In this document: positions 1 through 5,981 of the stretch, piece by piece
How positions within the stretch are numbered: the stretch's first letter is position 1
How the letters are laid out: the number at the start of each line of letters is the position of its first letter
From: UBA6522 sp965205045
GTDB taxonomy: Bacteria; Pseudomonadota; Gammaproteobacteria; Steroidobacterales; Rariloculaceae
Reading direction: 5' to 3'
Length of the DNA stretch: 64,000 nucleotides
Assembly (NCBI GenBank): GCA_965205045.1
Contig: OZ242031.1
Span: 5,146,001-5,210,000, forward strand
Notes under the pieces: generated by a model
What the model was told of the DNA's origin: nothing
Databases searched by the model: none
Seen by the model: the letters and a program-made list of their open reading frames with translations, nothing else
Program-made: the position numbers and the translations under genes

Positions 1-2
1 AG

Positions 3-203
3 GCGACGGGCGGCGACGGGACGTTGACGTACAGCCTCGAACCGCCCATCAATGGACTGACGTTCGACGCCACTACGCGCCAACTTTCCGGTACGCCGAT
101 GGCCCGGTCGCAAACCTTTGAAATGACCTATACGGTGACCGATGAGGACGTCGATACCGATACGCTTGCCTTTGATATCACCATTCAGTCGAATAGAGGT
201 TAG
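3..203 (+). CDS. C-terminal end of an Ig/cadherin-like (putative Ig, He_PIG-type) domain protein, cut by window edge
   Basis: An open frame enters from the left edge and stops at TAG 201-203, giving 66 residues. It reads like the last bacterial putative-Ig (He_PIG) repeat: a GDGTLTYSL strand, then an LSGTP turn, then a YTVTDED strand ending in a DTDTLAFDIT segment. In this family such repeats occur in tandem in large secreted or surface-anchored proteins, where they act as spacers or adhesive modules. The start and the rest of the protein lie outside the window, so function and total length are unknown. No anchor follows the domain; the protein simply ends at the repeat. Confidence 0.75.
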   Translation, partial: ATGGDGTLTYSLEPPINGLTFDATTRQLSGTPMARSQTFEMTYTVTDEDVDTDTLAFDITIQSNRG

Positions 204-241
204 AGATAGCGGTCCATCTACGGGCCTGCGGTGCTGCGGGC

Positions 242-457
242 CTATGGAATCACGTAACCCATCGTGCCTGGAAACTCCTCCGCAAGTGCGGCAGATGCTT
301 CGGCATCAATGAGAAAGCACTCGGTTCGTTGCAGACTGGAGTCGATCGTCCCGCAGACCGGCAGCCGCTCCCTGAGCCTGCGCATGATGGGCGTATCGCC
401 GCGAATTCCGATCGCTTGCCCCCCCGACACAAAAGGCGCATCATAATCCTGAGCCAA
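242..457 (-). CDS. Small hypothetical protein (71 aa)
   Basis: A 71-residue frame from a TTG start. Its amino-acid mix is balanced (MAQDYDAPFVSGGQ at the start, GTMGYVIP at the end) rather than the Arg/Pro-rich mix typical of shadow frames in this GC-rich DNA. No signal peptide, membrane segment or known motif was recognised. It lies convergent to the Ig-like gene with a 38-bp gap. The start is weak because no clear Shine-Dalgarno precedes the TTG. It could be a real small gene, a remnant or a chance frame. Confidence 0.35.
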   Translation of the reverse strand: MAQDYDAPFVSGGQAIGIRGDTPIMRRLRERLPVCGTIDSSLQRTECFLIDAEASAALAEEFPGTMGYVIP

Positions 458-555
458 CCCGAATGGTCATGCTCAGGGGAAGGACTCGATGCATGTCGGG
501 TTCTACCCCGCATCATCGGTCCTTCGATCGTCAACCGTTACGAGGAGAAGGTACG

Positions 556-750
556 ATGAAAAGGCGAAACCAACGTCGGCCTGTTGCCTCCCAGCTCATG
601 AGCTGGTTCAGCAACATTTCCGTCGGTCTCGTCATAGGCGGATTCTTTGCCATTGTGCTGTCGCTCGAACTCATGGGTTTGCTCGGCATGTACCTGGGAT
701 TCAGCATCGCCTACTTCTTGTTCAGCCACTTCAAGGAGGACAAACGATGA
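556..750 (+). CDS. Small membrane protein (64 aa), first gene of a two-gene micro-operon
   Basis: ATG 556 is preceded by a strong GAGGAGAAGG ribosome site. The 64-residue product has a basic N-terminus (MKRRNQRRP), a hydrophobic stretch of about 35 residues (roughly residues 22-56) that could form one long or two short membrane helices, and a charged tail (FKEDKR), so a positive N-terminus in the cytoplasm is likely. Its stop overlaps the next start as ATGA, so the two genes are translationally coupled. No family was recognised. Small paired membrane proteins of this shape are often accessory subunits of transporters or oxidases, but no such complex is encoded nearby. Confidence 0.6.
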   Translation: MKRRNQRRPVASQLMSWFSNISVGLVIGGFFAIVLSLELMGLLGMYLGFSIAYFLFSHFKEDKR

Positions 751-869
751 GCCAAGCACTCGCTCTGACCTTGGGTATAGCGGGCTTCCTCGTCGTCGCC
801 GCGCTACTACTTGCGCAGTCCATCGCGGACACCGCAGAACGCGAACACGACGATAGCCCTCAGCCATAA
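747..869 (+). CDS. Tiny membrane protein (40 aa), second gene of the micro-operon
   Basis: ATG 747 overlaps the stop of the previous gene by 4 nt (ATGA), and the AAGGAGG motif at about 735-741, inside the upstream gene, can serve as its ribosome site. The 40-residue product is one transmembrane helix (ALALTLGIAGFLVVAALLLA) followed by an acidic, soluble tail (EREHDDSPQP). The coupling and the two compact hydrophobic products suggest they act together. The family is not recognised. A GC-rich hairpin follows within 30 bp, consistent with the end of the transcript. Confidence 0.55.
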   Translation: MSQALALTLGIAGFLVVAALLLAQSIADTAEREHDDSPQP

Positions 870-895
870 ACCGTCTCTTTGAACGTTGGCGCCCA

Positions 896-920
896 GAGAA
901 GCCAGCCCCGCTGGCTTCTC
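896..920 (+). terminator. Perfect 10-bp hairpin after the two small membrane genes
   Basis: GAGAAGCCAG and CTGGCTTCTC form a perfect 10-bp stem around a 5-nt loop. It begins 26 bp after the stop of the second small gene. No T-run follows, so it is a terminator-like or mRNA 3'-stabilising stem rather than a textbook intrinsic terminator. Confidence 0.5.
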
Positions 921-1103
921 ACATACGCGCGGTCTTGAGCCACGTAAATCAGGTCCGGCGGCAACACCGTCGCGGACCGCTTGAACAACGGCCTTTTCGG
1001 CTATGGCGGTCGGCCTGTGACTTGAGCTCCGGCGGCGCGTCCGGGTGCGGAAACTCACGTGTGGCAGGCGTTCGCCCGCGCTACTCAACGGCGCACGGTG
1101 GCC

Positions 1104-1379
1104 TTATTCATCCCGAGTCAGGTAGGCGTACATGCCCTCGATATTGGTCGGACGCCAATTCGAGAACGCACCCCAGTCGGAATAGTCGTCCAGCAGCAGG
1201 GTTCCCTTGATCTCGTCGAGGGAATGTCCGGCGGCAATGCCCGCCGCGACTCCGGCTTTCAACGCCAGCAGATATGCGTAGAAGTCGGCCAGATCCTTCG
1301 TATTGCCGACATCTCCGTGACCGGGCACGACGATATCCGGGGCCAGACGGAAACGCCGCCACAATGGTTGGCATCCCAA
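1104..1379 (-). pseudogene. C-terminal fragment of a metallo-beta-lactamase-fold hydrolase
   Basis: About 80 residues match the C-terminal end of an MBL-fold hydrolase: PDIVVPGHGD carries the last metal-ligand His region, followed by a helical tail ending in LLLDDYSDW. The same tail pattern (VAGHGN...ADYSDW) is seen in the full-length MBL-fold lipoprotein at 24409-25428, which is the clearest internal evidence for the assignment. The HxHxDH motif and the whole N-terminal domain are absent upstream, so this is a truncated remnant. The ATG at its apparent start is fortuitous. Confidence 0.65.
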
Positions 1380-1736
1380 CGTGGAACGAACCGGCCAATC
1401 AGGCTCCGGGGGGCGAGTAGTTACAAAAAAACATGTTCGCCCCCTCCCGTTGCGCAGGGTGCCCGATCAGAATCAGCGTACGTTCCATCCTGACGATCGG
1501 GACTGATCCGAATCAAATATTGACGCGTTTATTCCCGTTCCGAAAATGCATTATCTGCGGCAGGCCATAAAATTCCATTATGGTACCCGGCACGGACAAC
1601 GGACCCATGCAGCTTTCGGCGGTCGGGAGCCCTCTCGCATTACCATTGTTTATGCGATTCGGTTACTTTCGCATTGGCCGTTTGCGGCGCGATCGTCTGT
1701 AACGGCCAATGGGTTTCGGCAGGGAGAATTTTCGTC
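1380..1736. other. Non-coding gap between MBL fragment and cupin-like gene
   Basis: No convincing gene. The stretch becomes AT-richer from about 1505 on. A TTGACG hexamer at 1520-1525 could be a -35 element, but only a weak AAAATG follows 17 bp later. The sequence probably holds the promoter of the cupin-like gene. Confidence 0.4.
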
Positions 1737-2372
1737 ATGTCCTACTACCTCAACGACGTCATCGGTCCGAACGCCAGCCTGTCGCTGCCGCGGCTCGGCG
1801 GACACAGGATTCTCTATACGCATCAGGGCACCGCCGACGTCAATGGGCAGGCAATCCCCACGGACGAGGCCGCGTACTTTGACGACGCGGTGACCATCAC
1901 GGCCGGACCGGAAGGCGCGCGAATTTTTCGATGGGAGTTGACGGACGGTCCTGCACCGGCACCAGCCAACATCGAGACCATGATGCGAATGTCCCGGCAT
2001 ATCTGGTCACTGGATATCCCGGTTGGAAGCGAATGGATCTTTCGCCTGGACCGGATCAACCACCCTTCCCCGGACGCGGCGGACTGTCACACGCATCCGG
2101 GCCCCGGTATCCGCGCGCTGTTGTCCGGTCCTTTCATCATTGAACAGACATCGGAGAGCGGCGGCGGCACCTACCCGGGAGATCCCTGGTGGGAAACGGG
2201 GCCCGAAGCCGTGATTTCCACGCCGGCAACCTCGCAGGACGTGCACTTTCTGCGAGGCATATTGTTGCCGCTGGAGTTCGAGGGACGTCCCGACACCGCG
2301 GTGTGGCTTCGCACCAAACCGAAACAGAAGAGCGAGTGGAAACTCTACGTCGATGAGCGCGTCGTACTGTAG
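1737..2372 (+). CDS. Cupin-like beta-barrel protein (211 aa)
   Basis: ATG 1737 was chosen because a GGGAGAA ribosome site lies 9 bp upstream; the frame is open further up but has no better start. The product has a glycine- and histidine-containing beta-strand pattern: an N-terminal half (LGGHRILYTHQGTADVNGQ) and a second half with an HTHPGPGIRAL motif and an EQTSE strand, which fits a bicupin or cupin-like barrel. The HTHPGPG motif resembles metal-binding cupin motif 1 with two His. There is no signal peptide, so it is probably cytoplasmic. It stands alone, followed by a TA operon. The substrate cannot be inferred. Confidence 0.55.
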   Translation: MSYYLNDVIGPNASLSLPRLGGHRILYTHQGTADVNGQAIPTDEAAYFDDAVTITAGPEGARIFRWELTDGPAPAPANIETMMRMSRHIWSLDIPVGSEWIFRLDRINHPSPDAADCHTHPGPGIRALLSGPFIIEQTSESGGGTYPGDPWWETGPEAVISTPATSQDVHFLRGILLPLEFEGRPDTAVWLRTKPKQKSEWKLYVDERVVL

Positions 2373-2475
2373 GCTGGCAATTCCAACATGCTCGATTGGA
2401 CCCTCCGATCAAATAATCGAACGCCTGCGAACAGACAGATGAAACAAGTAGGGTCTGTCCAAATGGGAACCGCGA

Positions 2476-2504
2476 TTGACTATTGTCGATAGACACCATA
2501 CACT
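2476..2504 (+). promoter_or_regulatory. Predicted higBA promoter with embedded inverted repeat
   Basis: TTGACT (2476-2481) and TACACT (2499-2504) are separated by exactly 17 bp. Inside the spacer, TGTC-gata-GACA (2484-2495) is a perfect short inverted repeat, where the HigA antitoxin could bind to autorepress. The expected transcription start, about 7 nt after the -10, coincides with the GTG start of higB at 2511, so the mRNA may be leaderless. Confidence 0.55.
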
Positions 2505-2510
2505 TTTCGA

Positions 2511-2789
2511 GTGATCGAATCGTTTCGGCATCGCGGCCTGAAAGATCTGTATGAGAAAGGACGTTCCAGGAGAATTGCACAGGAAAACGTTTCCAAACTC
2601 TTGCGTATCCTGACCGCTTTGGATCGGAGCGGCAATGCCAGGGGAATGGATCTTCCGGGGTTTCGGCTGCATCCGCTCAAAGGCCGCATGAAGGATTACC
2701 ATGCCGTCTCAGTGACCGCCAACTGGCGCGTTACATTTCGATTCGAAGGCGGGCATGCATTTGATGTCGACTATCTGGATTACCACTAG
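2511..2789 (+). CDS. higB: HigB-type mRNA endonuclease toxin (RelE/ParE superfamily)
   Basis: This 92-residue toxin begins at GTG with MIESFRHRGLKDLYEKG, the typical HigB start, and contains LDRSGNARGMDLPGFRLHPLKG and a C-terminal W-R-V-T-F-R-F strand, the conserved HigB/RelE core. HigB cleaves mRNA at the ribosome and is neutralised by HigA. The length is normal for the family and the frame is unbroken. The antitoxin gene starts 11 bp downstream, giving the toxin-first order usual for higBA. No Shine-Dalgarno precedes the GTG, which fits a leaderless transcript from the promoter at 2476-2504. Confidence 0.92.
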   Translation: MIESFRHRGLKDLYEKGRSRRIAQENVSKLLRILTALDRSGNARGMDLPGFRLHPLKGRMKDYHAVSVTANWRVTFRFEGGHAFDVDYLDYH

Positions 2790-2800
2790 GAGATCTTGGG

Positions 2801-3094
2801 ATGGCAATGAAGAATCCGGTACACCCTGGAGCAATCGTGCGCGAGGATTGCCTGAAACCATTGAATTTGTCGGTTTCCGAGGGTGCCAGAAGGCTGGGTG
2901 TTGGACGTCAGACGCTCTCCCACCTGGTAAACGAAAAGGCGTCCGTATCGATCGAAATGGCGTACCGGCTGTCGAAGGCGTTCGGCTCTACACCCGAAAC
3001 CTGGCTTGGGATGCAGTTGGCCTTCGACCTTGCCCGGTCGCGCCACCTGGATGCAACCATCAAGGTCGAACGCATCGCCGCGAACTGGCAGTAA
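2801..3094 (+). CDS. higA: HigA-family XRE antitoxin
   Basis: This 97-residue protein starts with NPVHPGAIVREDCL, the hallmark of HigA antitoxins, and has an XRE helix-turn-helix at about residues 24-60 (SEGARRLGVGRQTLSHLVNEKASVS) followed by the FGSTPETWLGMQ segment. It binds HigB and represses the operon. Start and stop are clean, and the ribosome site AGGAGAT precedes the ATG by about 6 bp. Together with higB it forms one of the few fully intact TA modules in this window. Confidence 0.93.
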   Translation: MAMKNPVHPGAIVREDCLKPLNLSVSEGARRLGVGRQTLSHLVNEKASVSIEMAYRLSKAFGSTPETWLGMQLAFDLARSRHLDATIKVERIAANWQ

Positions 3095-3195
3095 TGCGTC
3101 GAGAGCGCGTGGAATCGACGTAAGCGCTCCCTCTCACCCGTCATTACACATGGATGCGTCGCCGCGAGCGCGTTGAAGCGACACGTCCGCAGATT

Positions 3196-4232
3196 TCACC
3201 CTGCAGGACTCACCGGATGCACAAACGGCCAGGGTGACGATTCAGTCCCGGCCGCCAGTGGCACGACAATAATCACCGGCCCGCGCTCCCCAATGCCTTC
3301 CTCGATCGCCCGCGCCAGCGCATCCGGCCCGTTGACCTGCACACCCTGCGGCTTCCGATGCCAATGAGCAGATCGCACCTGGGCCAATACTCGAACGCGG
3401 CCGTGGACAACAGCCCGTAGGGGCTTCGGTTGCTGACGATGCCCTTGCCGCTGCGATGGGCCGTCACCGGCGCCTGGAGCAGTTTCGCCAGCGCTTCGAT
3501 CTCCTCGCCGGCATGATACGCGCCGGCGCCGACAACGATCAGCGGGTTGCCGGCTTCACGGATCAACTTTGCCGCCTTTGCAATCCGGTCCTGGTCCGGC
3601 GGCGGCGGCGGCGGTACTTCGCGGTCGACATCCAGCACGACATCGGCGGACGTCTCGAACACATCCCACGGCGCCTCGATCGCCGCGGGCCGGATGCGGC
3701 CCGTGTGCATCCGGCGAAACGCCTCGGCCACCACGCCCGGCGACTGGCTCGGGTGGTCGATGCGCTCGGCCCAACCCGTAATCCCGCGCATCGTGGCCAG
3801 TTGATCCGGCAATTCGTGCAACTGCCCCCTTCCCTTGCCGATCAGGTGGGACATGATGTTTCCGGTGACGCAGAGCACCGGCGTATTGGCCCCGTAGGCG
3901 GTGCAGAGCGCGGCAGACGAGTTGAGCATGCCGGGACCGGGCACAACCGTGTAGACGCCGGTCCTGCCGCTGGACTTGGCGTAGCCGAACGCCATGTAGC
4001 CGGCGCCCTGCTCATGGCGGGTGGTGATGAACTCGATCGGCTCCCGCGCGACCGCATCGTTGAACCCGTACATGTGCACCCCGGGGATACCGAACAGGGT
4101 GTCCACGCCTTGCGCGAGCAACGACCTGGCAACCGCCTCGCCGGCCATCATTCGAACCGGCATCCCGCCGGGCGCCGATGCCGCGGACGGAATGCCCGCC
4201 GGGTCCGGCGAAGGTACTGCTGCTGCGTTCAC
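3196..4232 (-). pseudogene. Thiamine-diphosphate-dependent enzyme (acetolactate synthase-like), internally deleted
   Basis: Reading from GTG 4232 (a CAGGGAGAT ribosome site lies just upstream), the N-terminal PYR domain is intact: GEAVARSLLAQGVDTLFGIPG, then RHEQGAGYMAFGYAK carrying the catalytic Glu. About half of the central domain follows (AKLIREAGNPLIVVGAGAY), up to LLIGIGSR. The frame then jumps to the extreme C-terminal end of the family (PQGVQVNGPDALARAIEEG...PVIIVV), which is in another frame at 3196-3387. The C-terminal PP domain with the GDG...N cofactor-binding motif is therefore missing, and the protein would be about 320 residues rather than about 550. Without that domain the enzyme cannot bind thiamine diphosphate. 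It is followed by a divergent DUF2283/HTH gene. Confidence 0.8.
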
Positions 4233-4467
4233 ATGATCTCCCTGAAGCACCGCAATCCGATCATAACTGCGTGTCCCGCGCGAAACTAATGCAATCCTTG
4301 CCTTCCACCATAATCGGCGCTTATGCGTTTCGCCGCCTTCCTCCATGGAACGCACCGATGGTTTTGAAGGGAAAATGACAAGTTTTTGACCAGTTTCAGG
4401 CGCCCCTGTACTCTGCGCGGGACATGGAAATCCGAAACGGGTCCCACGCTTTAGGGCGGATAATGCA

Positions 4468-4791
4468 ATGAAAATACATCACGACGCCGCACGGGATTAC
4501 CTTTCGATCGACTTCTTCGAGCAGGTCGAAGCCAGGTCCGTCTATGCCGACGGCATCATTGTTCGCTACGACAAGGCGGGGCATGTGATCGGAGTCGACA
4601 TCACCGATTCCATGAGGTTGTTCGGCGAATCCGACCTCATGACGCTGCGGGAGGTTTGCGAATTTCTGGGCGTTTCCGAGTCGACCGTCCGCCGCAAGAT
4701 CAAGGGGAAGAAAATCAGATACACCATGAAGGGGAATCGCTACCGGTTCAGAAAATCGGATGTCCTCGACCATGTCGCCGATGGGCGCTGA
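4468..4791 (+). CDS. DUF2283 domain fused to an excisionase/MerR-like HTH
   Basis: A 107-residue protein with two parts. Residues 1-50 resemble DUF2283 (DYLSIDFFEQVEARSVYADG, then VIGVDITDS), a small beta domain found in TA-linked proteins. Residues 55-105 are an excisionase-type HTH_17 (MTLREVCEFLGVSESTVRRKIKGKKIRYTMKG, then YRFRKSDVLDHV), which binds DNA. The fusion suggests a DNA-binding antitoxin or regulator. No toxin partner is adjacent, because the neighbours are a decayed ThDP enzyme and a LysR gene. ATG 4468 has no strong Shine-Dalgarno (GGGCGGATA is weak). Confidence 0.75.
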   Translation: MKIHHDAARDYLSIDFFEQVEARSVYADGIIVRYDKAGHVIGVDITDSMRLFGESDLMTLREVCEFLGVSESTVRRKIKGKKIRYTMKGNRYRFRKSDVLDHVADGR

Positions 4792-4814
4792 GCGCACCGG
4801 GGCGTTTTGCGGCT

Positions 4815-5711
4815 TCATTTGGCGTCCGCGAAATGGCTGCGCAAAACGGTTCTGAACGCGTTCAGGGGGCCGCTCGGCGGCGTCGTCTTGAGGCGGGTAA
4901 GGCCGGCCTCGAAGTCCCAGAATGTTCCCTGTTGCCGAATCGTCGTCACCGACAGCTCCTTTAGAACGGGCTCCGCGACCGATGCGAAGGATGTCGGGAG
5001 ATTCGTACACCGAACCATCGCCAACGCGCCGAAGGCGTTGGTTTCCATGACCACCCTGGGCGGTTCCAGCCCGTTTGCAACGAAGTAGGCCCCGACGCGG
5101 CTGGAACTGACGGGATCGTTCGTCAGGATCACCCACGAGTATGCGGCGATTTCCCGGGGAGTGACGGTCTCCCGGTTCGCCAGCGGGTGTCCCTCGCGGG
5201 CGACGATCGAGTGGCGAAGCCTGGTCAGGGGTTCCTTGACCAGTTCCGCATGGGCGGGGAAGTCTACCGGTCCGCAGACGACATCCACCTCGCCGGCGAG
5301 TAACTGTTCCAGTTGGAATTCAACGCCGCCGCCCGTCAGCGTAACGCGAATGTCCGGATACACGCTCTGAAACTCGGCGATGATCGGGGGCAGAATCCAG
5401 CCAATCCAGGCTGGGCCGGCAGCAATGTGCAAGCGCCCCCTTTCACCCAGGGTCCACTCGGAAATCTCCGCGAGCGCATGTTGATACTCGAGATTCATCA
5501 GTTTTACGCGGCGCGCCAGAATCTTGCCCGCGGGCGTCAGCACAATGCCGTCCGGCCGACGTTCCACCAGGGCTGCGCTTAACTCATTTTCAAGCTGCTT
5601 CAAACTGCGTGTCAGCGCCGGCTGCGTGATGCCAATCTGCTCGGCCGCCTTCGTGATGGAGTTCGAATTCGCGATGGCGAGAAATTGGTAGAGTCTTCGT
5701 GTCTGGAGCAT
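4815..5711 (-). CDS. LysR-family transcriptional regulator
   Basis: The 298-residue start at 5711 (MLQTRRLYQFLAIANSNSIT) places the winged HTH at residues 1-60 (KAAEQIGITQPALTRSLKQLE), as in the family; an upstream start would add nine unusual residues. The effector-binding domain runs from about residue 90 (RGRLHIAAGPAWIGWILPPI) to the end. LysR proteins sense small metabolites and control nearby genes. The nearest gene is the Calx-beta protein, transcribed away from it, with the repeat tract between them. The target cannot be named. Confidence 0.88.
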   Translation of the reverse strand: MLQTRRLYQFLAIANSNSITKAAEQIGITQPALTRSLKQLENELSAALVERRPDGIVLTPAGKILARRVKLMNLEYQHALAEISEWTLGERGRLHIAAGPAWIGWILPPIIAEFQSVYPDIRVTLTGGGVEFQLEQLLAGEVDVVCGPVDFPAHAELVKEPLTRLRHSIVAREGHPLANRETVTPREIAAYSWVILTNDPVSSSRVGAYFVANGLEPPRVVMETNAFGALAMVRCTNLPTSFASVAEPVLKELSVTTIRQQGTFWDFEAGLTRLKTTPPSGPLNAFRTVLRSHFADAK

Positions 5712-5931
5712 GCGCGAATGTAGGATGGGCCGCTGCACAGTCTAGCAGCCTGCGGCACATGCCGACCACGGCGGCACTGCTACCGGAGCACTTGTGCTGT
5801 GGCGTAATTTGACGGTCGCCCATGCCCTGGAAGGGGCGCCTGGCGGGCGGTTGACAAGGCCGCCCTGTGCGGTGAACATACAGGCATCCGCAATAAGCGG
5901 AAAGGGATGGCGTGAGGCGGGGGGATCGAGC

Positions 5932-5981
5932 ATGAATGTCAACGAGTCCGTGACAATCCCGGCTTGGAATTCGGTTATAAT
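5932..5981 (+). promoter_or_regulatory. Leader of the Calx-beta gene: alternative ATG and a consensus -10 next to the repeat tract
   Basis: ATG 5932 is preceded by a GGCGGGGGG purine-rich tract and opens a frame (MNVNESVTIPAWNS) that runs straight into the repeat. TATAAT at 5976-5981 is a perfect -10 hexamer two bases before the repeat; the best upstream -35-like hexamer (GTGACA, 5950-5955) has a 20-bp spacer, which is long. Either the repeat sits within the coding start, if translation begins at 5932 or 5964, or it forms the transcribed leader, if transcription starts from this -10. Confidence 0.45.

Noticed and set aside
3093..3183. Two imperfect ATGCGTCG-type repeats after higA
   Set aside because: The two copies differ in length and spacing; too weak to call an element or terminator.
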